Source of the DNA: Affinundibacterium macrobrachii
GTDB taxonomy: Bacteria > Pseudomonadota > Gammaproteobacteria > Burkholderiales > Burkholderiaceae_D
Length of the DNA: 64,000 nt
Reading direction: 5' to 3'
Assembly: GCF_014652415.1 (NCBI RefSeq)
Contig: NZ_BMYT01000003.1
Span: 248,001 to 312,000 of the forward strand
The notes below the pieces were generated by a model, which was given only the letters and a program-made list of their open reading frames with translations, was not told where the DNA came from and made no database searches. This document shows positions 18,017 to 25,875 of this stretch, in pieces. The position numbers were made by a program, and so were the translations under genes. Every line of letters begins with the position of its first letter. Positions within the stretch are counted from its first letter, which is position 1.

Positions 18017-19110
18017 CAATATTCCTCCACAAACCCAAACAGATTCCTTGCCGCTCGTGCCGGCGCATCCAAAATCTCCTGACTTAACTCCACCAAAGCT
18101 TGCGCGTGTTCACTCACCTGCGCTAAGCCGTACAAAGATTCAAATGCAGTACACAACATTCTGACAGCAGAAAATTCTAAGCATTGCAATAAAAGCGATG
18201 GACGGTCTTGCACGGCTATTTGCATTTGATCGCAATATGCTTGCCAAAAAGCTTGAATACTTGCGAACATGAATGGCATGTTATCGATGGTATCTTGCAA
18301 AAGTTGTTCGCGTTTTTGCGACTGATCTCGATAGTGACGCATGATCCAATGCGACAGATAGGCTTGGAATACCGAACCAACATCCCAACGCCTATCGCCA
18401 AATTCGACAAGTTCCCAATCAATCAATTTTAACTTTGGCTGACCAGCTTCGTGATACATCAAACAGTTATCCCACTTTAGATCAGCGTGAATCAAGGTTT
18501 CAAAACGCCATGTTTCAAATAAACTATCCAGATGCCCAGTGAGAACAGGTTTACTACGAAGAAAATCAGCAAACTGCACAGCTCCCGCACTCAAGGAACC
18601 AGGTGGGAAATACGATTTTTTGTAGTAGGTGAAGATCCAAGGTACTCTCTTCTGCAAGCCAGGAATGTCTGCATCCAATACATTCTCATCAAAAGAAAGG
18701 CGATGATAATAACTAAGCGCTTCTGCCAATAAGCAAGCAAGCGAGGTGGGAAAAACACGCTGTTGATAATAGAACTCACGCAAATTTTGACTATCGCGTA
18801 TCAGTTCAAAAATGAGGCTATGTCTAGTTTGATCGTAGTCTAACAAAGTTGGTACAGAGGCCGCCCAATCAGGAAATTTCTGCGCCAATCGATAGACCTG
18901 CGCTTCTTTTAATAGCGAACTTTGTGCCAGCTTATCGATCGCTTGAATTTGCTTTACAAAAATCCCGCCACGCGCACCACACAAAACTTTGAAATTGCGA
19001 TTGTGCTGACCCGCCTCTATCACCCTGAACTGTCCATCGACGATATCACCTGAAGAAACAAATCCTCGCGCAGCTAAATAATGTGCGAGATTGGCTGCAG
19101 TTAAAAACAT
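18016..19110 (-). CDS. APH-fold phosphotransferase (class V lanthipeptide LanK / TvaC-like kinase)
   Basis: Aminoglycoside/choline-kinase-fold enzyme of about 364 residues from the ATG at 19110. ATP-binding Lys53 (IFVKQI), Glu69, the Brenner motif LIHADLKWDN (His208, Asp210, Asn215) and metal-binding Asp231 in LIDWE are all present, so it should be active. Next to a HopA1-family gene and a LanC gene, the likely substrate is Ser/Thr in the repeat peptide encoded just upstream rather than an antibiotic. The open frame extends to 19209, but that extension runs across a terminator hairpin and encodes a hydrophobic stretch unlike the family, so I reject it. It overlaps the next gene by one base. 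Confidence 0.87.
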   Translation of the reverse strand: MFLTAANLAHYLAARGFVSSGDIVDGQFRVIEAGQHNRNFKVLCGARGGIFVKQIQAIDKLAQSSLLKEAQVYRLAQKFPDWAASVPTLLDYDQTRHSLIFELIRDSQNLREFYYQQRVFPTSLACLLAEALSYYHRLSFDENVLDADIPGLQKRVPWIFTYYKKSYFPPGSLSAGAVQFADFLRSKPVLTGHLDSLFETWRFETLIHADLKWDNCLMYHEAGQPKLKLIDWELVEFGDRRWDVGSVFQAYLSHWIMRHYRDQSQKREQLLQDTIDNMPFMFASIQAFWQAYCDQMQIAVQDRPSLLLQCLEFSAVRMLCTAFESLYGLAQVSEHAQALVELSQEILDAPARAARNLFGFVEEY

Positions 19111-19158
19111 AGCTTCATTAAAATAGAAATCAACACACGATAAGCACACGAAAAATAG

Positions 19159-19189
19159 AAAACCCGAAGCTTTAATCACTTCGGGTTTT
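19159..19189 (-). terminator. Intrinsic terminator/attenuator between precursor and modification genes
   Basis: An 11-bp perfect stem AAAACCCGAAG / CTTCGGGTTTT with a 9-base loop, in the gap between the precursor stop (19274) and the phosphotransferase ATG (19110). On the minus strand the T-rich arm follows the stem. A partial terminator at this point is common in lanthipeptide operons, where it raises precursor over enzyme; that role is inferred. Confidence 0.7.
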
Positions 19190-19273
19190 ACCAAACCGGG
19201 TTTTACCAAACTTTAAGCAAGGACAGCTCAGGCCTTAAACACCAAACTTACCAAACAGATCATCACATTGTAA

Positions 19274-19702
19274 TTAACAGAGAAATGCTGGAGCTGATTG
19301 ATACGCTTGAGACTGATACTGTCCCTGCGGAGGTGCGACGAAGTTTTGACGCGAGGACATAAGCTTTGAACCACAAGTTTGAGTGCACTCTGAAGACACT
19401 GGTCCAGTTTCACAAGTTTGAGTGCATTCTGAAGACGTTGGTCCGGTTTCACAAGTTTGTGTGCATTCCGAAGACGTTGGTCCAGTTTCACAAGTTTGAG
19501 TGCATTCCGAAGACGTTGGTCCAGTTTCACAAGTTTGAGTGCATTCTGAAGACGTTGGTCCAGCTTCACAAGTTTGAGTGCATTCTGAAGACGTTGGTCC
19601 AGCTTCACAAGTTTGAGTGCATTCTGAAGACGTTGGTCCAAGATCGTAAATTTGAGAACCTGTCATTGCTAGCGATGCGCTTTGATTTTCCACTACATAC
19701 AT
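19274..19702 (-). CDS. Multicore lanthipeptide-like precursor peptide (seven Ser/Thr/Cys repeats)
   Basis: A 142-residue low-complexity peptide. A short leader (MYVVENQSASLAMTGSQIYDL) is followed by seven 13-residue units: two GPTSSECTQTCEA, four GPTSSECTQTCET and a final GPVSSECTQTCGS, then a 30-residue Gln/Ala/Pro-rich tail ending FLC. Each unit holds two (S/T)xxC spacings, SSEC and TQTC, matching small lanthionine or methyllanthionine rings. The ATG at 19702 has AAGGA about 8 bases upstream; an in-frame ATG at 19726 has none. It directly precedes the phosphotransferase, HopA1 and LanC genes. An alternative is a Cys-repeat structural or metal-binding protein. Gly-Pro at each boundary may separate cores. 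No GG-type leader cleavage site is seen. Confidence 0.8.
   Translation of the reverse strand: MYVVENQSASLAMTGSQIYDLGPTSSECTQTCEAGPTSSECTQTCEAGPTSSECTQTCETGPTSSECTQTCETGPTSSECTQTCETGPTSSECTQTCETGPVSSECTQTCGSKLMSSRQNFVAPPQGQYQSQAYQSAPAFLC
19367..19639. repeat. Seven tandem 39-bp repeats inside the precursor gene
   Basis: Seven near-identical 39-bp units, in frame, encode the 13-residue cores. Differences are few single-base changes (Glu-Ala versus Glu-Thr end, Thr to Val in the last unit). Because 39 is a multiple of 3, other frames are also open here and give shadow ORFs. There are no spacers, so it is not a CRISPR array. Recent duplication by slippage or unequal crossover is likely. Confidence 0.95.
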
Positions 19703-19815
19703 TTCATTTTTCCTTTTAATGACCATAAAAAAGATATATCTTCGTCGACATTACTACTTCTACCAAACCACAGCTACTACTGCTCCACTCGTAATTGAAT
19801 CAAAAGACCATAGTG

Positions 19816-21168
19816 CTATTTAACACTGTTTTCGATTTCTTCAGAGAACAAATTATAAGGAGTATTTCCACCATAAATTTGTATTGAGCCATAACCACCA
19901 GCAAAATATTCACTAAAACTTCCTACGTCTAGAATTAGCTCGGGCACTTTCAAACTAATCACGTTTTCAGCGCTCAGAAATTGAAAATCCGCTGGATATT
20001 TATTCGGGTCACAACCCTGCGCAGGATTTTTGACTTGCGCCAACTGTGTATGTGCACTGTACTGGGTACCATTTTGCGTCAACGTATAGTTGGTATAGAC
20101 TGACTGCACCCCAGCAACATTATCGGCTTGTGGTGTGACACTGTTATCGAGAGCGCACCAGCCGTCAACATTAAAGACGAATCCATTTTCCCCTACAACC
20201 ACACATTGTTGCATGATCACAGAGCCACTAGAAGGCACTAGTTGAATTTGTAGCTCGGCATTTTTTGCGGGCAGATTCTCTCGATTCATGTTTTTTCTGA
20301 GACGAGCATCATCGTGATCGAGACAAATTTCAACGCCGTAATTAATCGAAGATGGAACATTATTCGATCCAAAATTCTGACTAAAAATAGCGTAGCTGTC
20401 ATGCACATGTTGTTTAACATCACCATCAGACAAATCGATATGTGGATAAGCCACCATTTCCTCAGTAATCACGTCTTGATTATTAGTTTCAAACAAAACG
20501 AAATCAATCGGTGATAGAAAATATTTCTCGGTGGTTAATGATTGATGCGTTTGAGATTGACCGGGCAATTGCAAACCCAAGTTGCTGAACACCAAGGCGC
20601 GGTCACGTACTTGAACAGCAGGATTCGCCCGCAAATCAGTGATGGTATCGCTCAAAATTTGCTCGGTAACACTACGTGCATTACCAAATTCAGCTTCTGC
20701 ATTTAATGCCAAACTTTCTACCAAACGCTTGCGCATTTTTACGGCTGGTGACTGAAATACCGCATCGATATTGGCAACTTTGGCGCTGATCATCGTACCA
20801 AAGACAAAAGTCCAATTAGGATATTCCTGAGGATTGAAAGTCTTCGCCAACATTTTCAAGGCAAGTTCAGCTGGATCTTCATCTGTATGGCGATAGACAT
20901 AAGGTCCCAAAGGTCCATGAAAATAAAACTCGGGTGCCATGAAAATATTGTTCACCAAGTGCGAATCATCATTGGCAGGCAACGCATTTTTAGCGGTATC
21001 AACCGCATTTTTTAAGATTGCAATACGTGCGGTCAAATCTTGCACGATATCTGTCGCACCAAGATAATTTCCCACCAAATACTTCGATAAAATTAACTTA
21101 TCCTGACTAGGGCCAGTTGGAATTGCATATCCAATAAAGCGACATTGCGCGTATTTTTTTGTGGTCAT
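19816..21168 (-). CDS. Nitrilase-fold (carbon-nitrogen hydrolase-like) protein
   Basis: A 450-residue protein with features of the nitrilase superfamily: FMAPEFYFHG carries the candidate catalytic Glu, TEKYFLSPIDF a candidate Lys, and NYGVEICLDHDD the candidate nucleophile Cys, in the expected order E-K-C. It is longer than typical nitrilases (about 280-340), with insertions around residues 95-190. The substrate is unknown; amide cleavage or transfer on a peptide is possible given its place between a kinase-like gene (18 bases upstream) and the repeat precursor (about 110 bases downstream), all on one strand. I do not recognise a named subfamily. Confidence 0.6.
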   Translation of the reverse strand: MTTKKYAQCRFIGYAIPTGPSQDKLILSKYLVGNYLGATDIVQDLTARIAILKNAVDTAKNALPANDDSHLVNNIFMAPEFYFHGPLGPYVYRHTDEDPAELALKMLAKTFNPQEYPNWTFVFGTMISAKVANIDAVFQSPAVKMRKRLVESLALNAEAEFGNARSVTEQILSDTITDLRANPAVQVRDRALVFSNLGLQLPGQSQTHQSLTTEKYFLSPIDFVLFETNNQDVITEEMVAYPHIDLSDGDVKQHVHDSYAIFSQNFGSNNVPSSINYGVEICLDHDDARLRKNMNRENLPAKNAELQIQLVPSSGSVIMQQCVVVGENGFVFNVDGWCALDNSVTPQADNVAGVQSVYTNYTLTQNGTQYSAHTQLAQVKNPAQGCDPNKYPADFQFLSAENVISLKVPELILDVGSFSEYFAGGYGSIQIYGGNTPYNLFSEEIENSVK

Positions 21169-21187
21169 TACCTTTAAATTCCATGTA

Positions 21188-23350
21188 TTACTTTGTCTTA
21201 AGTAGGTCTTTCAAAATCGGCTCACTAAGAATTTTTGCCTCGCTAAAGCCTAGTTGCTTCGCCTTATCGATTTCTGCTAACGCACTATTTCGCAAACCCA
21301 TTAATTCGTATGCACAAGCCGCTTGAAAATGTACATCAGGATTATTTGGTGCAAGTGCTAATGCTTTATTCAGCATAGCAAGTGACTCTTTTTCCTCACC
21401 AACTCGTGCATGAATTCGTGCAATTGCGACCATCAGCCATCCGTCACTTGGACGCTGCTCTAGTTTAGCCTCCAGCAATTTCTGTGCCTTCTCGTATGCT
21501 CTTCTCGCATCCCCCTTTTTATCAGGCACCTGAATCAACGCATTAGCGAGGGCAATCCAATTATCATAGTTTTGCGGATTACCAAGGATTGCTTTTTCCA
21601 ATGCATCGGCGGCTGCCACATAGTTCCCTTGGTCAAACCTAATTTCTCCTAGTCGCGCATATAAATTAACATCTGGGCGTAGCTGCAAGCCTTGCTGCAA
21701 TACCTGCAAAGCATCGTCAACACGTCCCTGATATTGCAACACCATAGCTAAAAAATTATAAGAGAGCATTACATCGGGATGCAGTTCAACATTTCCCCTA
21801 AATATAGCTTCGGCCGTTTGATATTTCGCTTGATTCATATAAGCGACTCCCTTGAAATTGGAAATTAACCAATCATTCGGAAATAACTTTAAAGCGGAAT
21901 CGGCATGTTTTATAGTTGCATCGAATTGACGCGCGATCAAATAGGTACGTACTTCAGTTTGCCAAGCCAATAAATTATTCGGCTCTAGTTTTTTCGCTTT
22001 TTGCACCGCAGCCATTGCGATTTCAAATTGGCGATGTGGGTCTAACGCCAGTGCATAAGCGATTTGGGTAATTGCTAAATCAGGATTCAAATTAATCGCT
22101 TGTTGAGCACTTGCCAAAGCTCGACCGCGCCAGACATCATCTCGATTATTGCTGCGTAGACGATAGCTGTAAACAATCGACAGCCCAGCTGCTGCACGCG
22201 CATTATTCGCATCTCGCTCAAGTACAGTATTAAAGTGTTTGGTCGCTTCATCTAACTTGCCTGGCCTATCGTACATCGTCAATGCTTGCATTCCACGCTC
22301 CAACTCTAGCGACTCGGAGTATGGCGTCAGCACTTTAACGACTTGCGTCCAATTAGGTTGTATTTTCCAAACCGTCACACCACCCACACACAGCAACGCG
22401 GCCAATAGCATGCCATAGCGCCAACGACGGCGACGATTGGCTGCGTCGAGTTGCGCTTGTAGCGCCTGCATCTTTGATTCACTGAAGCTACTGGAAGGCG
22501 ACTCTTGGACAACCAACTTTTGACATTCCTGTTGAACTTGCACCCATTGCAGTCGATCACTGACTTCACGTTTGGTCATCGCCAAAATCAATTGATAAAC
22601 AGCCGGAGAAATCGAGGACGGCCATGCCCATTGTTCGGAACGTGTTTGCGCTTGTGCCGCCACCAAACTCAAGCCGCGCAAATTAGCAAAGGGGGTCGTG
22701 CCATTGAGCATCTGATACAAAATCGTTCCGACCGCGAACACATCACTCGCGACGCTAGCAGCGTGTTCGGCGAAACGTTCCGGAGCAAGATAAGCGATAC
22801 TGCCATGAGGATCAATCTCAGCAATATTGTTTACCACTTGCGGGTCAAAATAGGTCGCAAAACCTAAATTTAAAATTCGAATTTTTCCGGTTGCGTCAAC
22901 GATCAGATTAGCTGGTTGCAAATCGCCATGTACCAAACCAGCCTCCTGCGCTTCTTCTAAGGCAGCGGCAATTTGTTTAATATGAATTAGGGCGAGATTC
23001 TCACGACCTTGGTTCTCTGATATCCATTGAGATAGTGCTTGCCCCTGTACCATCTCCATGACGATATAAATACTAAAATCGACCTCTTCTAAGGCATGAA
23101 TTTTGACGAAGGCAGAGTGAGTAAGGGCGGCAACTTTTCTTGCGCGATTTAACACGGCGTCGAACTCACCGCCTAGATCGCTCAAACGCTTAATTGCGAC
23201 AACGCGATGTAACTTGGTATCCCAAGCCTCGAACACAGGCGAAACGACATCGCCATCCATTCTTCGACGAATTTCATAATGACGAAAGGATTCCATCGTC
23301 ATCAAATCTTGCTGATAGTTTCCTTCGCTATTGCGTTGTACTGAATTCAT
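21188..23350 (-). CDS. Membrane-anchored kinase-like protein with TPR repeats, altered DFG motif
   Basis: Third paralogue of the kinase-TPR family, 720 residues. The kinase-like domain keeps Lys54 (VAIKRL) and HGDLQPAN with Asp143, but the glycine loop is degenerate (RRMDGDVVSPVFE) and DFG reads NLG (Asn161), removing the usual magnesium-binding Asp. A membrane helix follows (about 325-345, YGMLLAALLCVGGVTVW), then TPR-like repeats. Catalysis is probably weak or absent. It is the first gene of the minus-strand run that continues with the nitrilase-like gene and the precursor; a TTGACA promoter and ACATGTAA sites lie upstream. It may be a sensor arm of the same pathway. Confidence 0.83.
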   Translation of the reverse strand: MNSVQRNSEGNYQQDLMTMESFRHYEIRRRMDGDVVSPVFEAWDTKLHRVVAIKRLSDLGGEFDAVLNRARKVAALTHSAFVKIHALEEVDFSIYIVMEMVQGQALSQWISENQGRENLALIHIKQIAAALEEAQEAGLVHGDLQPANLIVDATGKIRILNLGFATYFDPQVVNNIAEIDPHGSIAYLAPERFAEHAASVASDVFAVGTILYQMLNGTTPFANLRGLSLVAAQAQTRSEQWAWPSSISPAVYQLILAMTKREVSDRLQWVQVQQECQKLVVQESPSSSFSESKMQALQAQLDAANRRRRWRYGMLLAALLCVGGVTVWKIQPNWTQVVKVLTPYSESLELERGMQALTMYDRPGKLDEATKHFNTVLERDANNARAAAGLSIVYSYRLRSNNRDDVWRGRALASAQQAINLNPDLAITQIAYALALDPHRQFEIAMAAVQKAKKLEPNNLLAWQTEVRTYLIARQFDATIKHADSALKLFPNDWLISNFKGVAYMNQAKYQTAEAIFRGNVELHPDVMLSYNFLAMVLQYQGRVDDALQVLQQGLQLRPDVNLYARLGEIRFDQGNYVAAADALEKAILGNPQNYDNWIALANALIQVPDKKGDARRAYEKAQKLLEAKLEQRPSDGWLMVAIARIHARVGEEKESLAMLNKALALAPNNPDVHFQAACAYELMGLRNSALAEIDKAKQLGFSEAKILSEPILKDLLKTK

Positions 23351-23372
23351 TTTATCGATGCGCGTATTTATA

Positions 23373-23399
23373 GTTATATTTATTGTTGTTATGTGTCAA
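23373..23399 (-). promoter_or_regulatory. Candidate sigma-70 promoter for the kinase/peptide operon
   Basis: On the minus strand a perfect TTGACA -35 (23394-23399) is followed after 15 bases by TATAAC (23373-23378), about 25 bases before the start codon at 23350. The spacing is short of the ideal 17, so strength is uncertain. Confidence 0.45.
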
Positions 23400-23451
23400 T
23401 TTTTAACTTTACCATCAATGTAGAGAATTGAGCTTACCGAAATAGCGTTTT

Positions 23452-23503
23452 TTACATGTTAAGTGAGATTTTTACAAATTAAAAATTCATCATTGACATG
23501 TAA
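23452..23503. promoter_or_regulatory. Two ACATGT-centred sites upstream of the kinase/peptide operon
   Basis: TTACATGTTAA (23452-23462) and TGACATGTAA (23494-23503) share the core of the perfect inverted repeat at 8628-8653 in front of the FHA sigma-54 activator. They lie about 100-150 bases upstream of the kinase-like start, an enhancer-like distance. The rest of the gap 23351-23668 shows no further clear signal. Confidence 0.5.
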
Positions 23504-23668
23504 TTGTCGCCTTAAAGCGAAAGTAGCTACGAAACCTGAGCGAACAATTCTGCGTGATCGATAGCAGCAATTCGGTCCGCGACCTAAGTTGCCTAAGACG
23601 CAGACTAGGGTTTCATCATATAATGCTGCCAAATCAATGACTTACTTCAATTTTTACTTTCCTTATTC

Positions 23669-24580
23669 ATGCAATCATCCGCCACGCCCTACGTCAACAT
23701 TTCTGCCTACAAATTTATTACATTCAACGATACGGCTGAAAAGCGACAAATCTTTATCGATAAATGCAAAGAACTGAATTTAAAAGGTACGGTATTGCTC
23801 ACACCAGAGGGCATCAATATGTTTTTGGCCGGTTTGCGCCATGAAATTGATGCGTATATGGATTGGTTACATCAAGATCCTCGTTTTGCCGACATCGTTG
23901 CGAAAGAAAGTTTTTCTGATCGCCAACCGTTTACCAAGTTATTGGTCAAGCTCAAACCAGAAATTATCACTATGCGCATGCCGCTGATTAAACCAGAGGA
24001 AGGTCGCGCACCATCGGTTGAGGCAAAAACATTAAAGCGTTGGCTAGATCAAGGCCACGACGATAACGGCAAACCGATCGTGATGGTCGATACACGCAAT
24101 GATTTTGAGGTTGATGTCGGTAGCTTCAATAACACGATCGATTACCGTATTACGAAATTCACCGAATTTCCAGCAGTGATCGAGGCTAATCGTGATGCCT
24201 TAAATGATAAAACCGTAGTGACTTTTTGCACGGGTGGCATACGCTGTGAAAAAGCGGCAATTCACATGCAAAACGTCGGTTTTGAAAGCGTGTATCAACT
24301 CGAAGGCGGCATCTTGAAATATTTTGAGGAAGTCGGTGGAGATCATTATCACGGTGACTGCTTTGTGTTTGACTACCGTACTGCCTTAAATCCTAAGCTC
24401 GAAGCAACCGATACTACACAATGTTATGCATGTCGTGCAGTAGTCACGCCGCGTGAACAGTTATCACCTTGGTACATTGCTGGAAAATCCTGCCCGCATT
24501 GCAAAAAGCAATCTCGCGACGATCTTGATCAAGCCAACGACGGCATTAGCGCTAGCGGCAGTGCTGGCATTAATCAATAA
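23669..24580 (+). CDS. trhO: tRNA uridine-34 hydroxylase TrhO (rhodanese family)
   Basis: Oxygen-dependent hydroxylase that makes ho5U at the wobble position of tRNA; 303 residues. An N-terminal UPF0176-type domain (residues 1-110, [18 protein letters not shown]) precedes a rhodanese domain with the loop [11 protein letters not shown] holding the conserved Cys, then [14 protein letters not shown] and a C-terminal zinc-type pair CYAC and CPHC. The start is the ATG at 23669. It stands alone on the plus strand, about 320 bases from the divergent kinase-like gene. Confidence 0.92.
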   Translation: MQSSATPYVNISAYKFITFNDTAEKRQIFIDKCKELNLKGTVLLTPEGINMFLAGLRHEIDAYMDWLHQDPRFADIVAKESFSDRQPFTKLLVKLKPEIITMRMPLIKPEEGRAPSVEAKTLKRWLDQGHDDNGKPIVMVDTRNDFEVDVGSFNNTIDYRITKFTEFPAVIEANRDALNDKTVVTFCTGGIRCEKAAIHMQNVGFESVYQLEGGILKYFEEVGGDHYHGDCFVFDYRTALNPKLEATDTTQCYACRAVVTPREQLSPWYIAGKSCPHCKKQSRDDLDQANDGISASGSAGINQ

Positions 24581-24768
24581 AGTCATCAAACGTGCGATTG
24601 ACTGTAAGCTTGGTAGTAATTATCGCCTAACAGTCATCGCGCATCGTTAATGAAAAAAATTGATATCAATTTTTCTCCATAACTTCTCTGATGATTTGCA
24701 TGATGTTTTAGCTGAGTCAATTAGCCAAATCATCTCTGCATCAATTGAACGCAATATTCATTCATAAC

Positions 24769-25653
24769 ATGTCTCTCTATCGCGGTCGCTTTGCCCCTTC
24801 ACCAACCGGCCCTCTCCATCTCGGTTCTTTGGTCGCTGCCATGGCGAGCTATCTTGACGCCAAAGCACATCATGGGCGTTGGCTGGTTCGCATCGAAGAT
24901 GTTGATTTTGACCGTAACGTCGTCGGAGCAGATCATGCAATATTGCAAACCTTACGTCGCTGCGGCATGGATTGGGATGAAGATGTTGTGTGGCAAAGCC
25001 AACGCAACACTTACTATCAAACTGCCTTAGAGCAACTAGCTGCACATGTATTTGCCTGTAGCTGTTCACGCAAAGAAATCGCTGATTCACGCATACGGGC
25101 TGGTTTATCGGATTCACAAATCTATCCTGGAACCTGCCGCTTGGGGATTGCAAATAACAAGTTAGCACGCGCCTATCGTTTGCGCGTACCGGACGGTGCG
25201 GCAGCCGACATCGAATTTGAAGATCGTCTGCTCGGACGACAAAATCAAAATTTAAGCACTGCGGTTGGCGATTTTGTTTTAAAACGCGCTGACGGATTTT
25301 GGGCTTATCAACTGGCAGTCGTGGTCGATGACGCGTTACAAGGAATTACCGATATCGTACGTGGCGCAGATTTACTCGACTCGAGCGCACGGCAAATCTA
25401 TCTACAACAATTGCTTGGCTATCCGACGCCACGCTACTTACACGTGCCGGTGGTCACGAATGCGCTAGGAGAGAAATTGTCGAAGCAAACAGGTGCTTTG
25501 GGATTTGACCTAGGGAACAACGATGTTTTACAGGATGCTCTCATTCCGGCAGCCGGTTTTTTGAATTTAAAATTCAGCACGTCCCCAGCAAACATCGCCG
25601 ACTTTTGGGTAGCAGCGACGGTCTTGTGGGCGAATAAAATGGGAATAAGATAA
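24769..25653 (+). CDS. gluQ: Glutamyl-Q tRNA(Asp) synthetase
   Basis: Truncated class I synthetase-like enzyme that adds glutamate to queuosine on tRNA(Asp), about 294 residues and lacking an anticodon-binding domain. It has RGRFAPSPTGPLHLGS with the HIGH-like element, a zinc site CSCSRKE followed by YPGTCR, and KLSKQTGA as the KMSKS equivalent. The ATG at 24769 is chosen over an upstream TTG at 24745. It shares the plus strand with trhO and is followed by a bidirectional terminator. Confidence 0.93.
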   Translation: MSLYRGRFAPSPTGPLHLGSLVAAMASYLDAKAHHGRWLVRIEDVDFDRNVVGADHAILQTLRRCGMDWDEDVVWQSQRNTYYQTALEQLAAHVFACSCSRKEIADSRIRAGLSDSQIYPGTCRLGIANNKLARAYRLRVPDGAAADIEFEDRLLGRQNQNLSTAVGDFVLKRADGFWAYQLAVVVDDALQGITDIVRGADLLDSSARQIYLQQLLGYPTPRYLHVPVVTNALGEKLSKQTGALGFDLGNNDVLQDALIPAAGFLNLKFSTSPANIADFWVAATVLWANKMGIR

Positions 25654-25711
25654 TCACCGTTGTCGGTATCAACAGCGCAATTAAGAGGCTAAAAGCTCTC
25701 TAGCCAGAAAC

Positions 25712-25748
25712 AAAAAAGCAGAAAACACATTTGGTTTTCTGCTTTTTT
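25712..25748. terminator. Bidirectional intrinsic terminator between gluQ and the helicase gene
   Basis: A 15-bp perfect stem AAAAAAGCAGAAAAC / GTTTTCTGCTTTTTT with a 7-base loop. It has T-runs on both strands and lies between convergent genes. Confidence 0.85.
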
Positions 25749-25875
25749 TGTTTTAAATTGACTCGAATAACAGCGAGTGATGAATCACAATCAGCTAGTT
25801 TATTTGCGGACTTTCCATCCTGCCACAATCGAACTTAAAAACGAACTTATTTAGCTTGCTATATATCGCAGTAAA

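Noticed and set aside
19367..19639. CRISPR-like look of the evenly spaced repeats
   Set aside because: Units are contiguous with no spacers, in frame within a gene, and no cas genes are present.
19366..19719. Repetitive open frames on the plus strand and in the second minus frame (19228-19641) over the 39-bp repeats
   Set aside because: The repeat length is a multiple of three, so any frame without a stop in one unit stays open. Only the frame giving GPTSSECTQTCE has a ribosome site, a leader and a fitting place before the modification genes.
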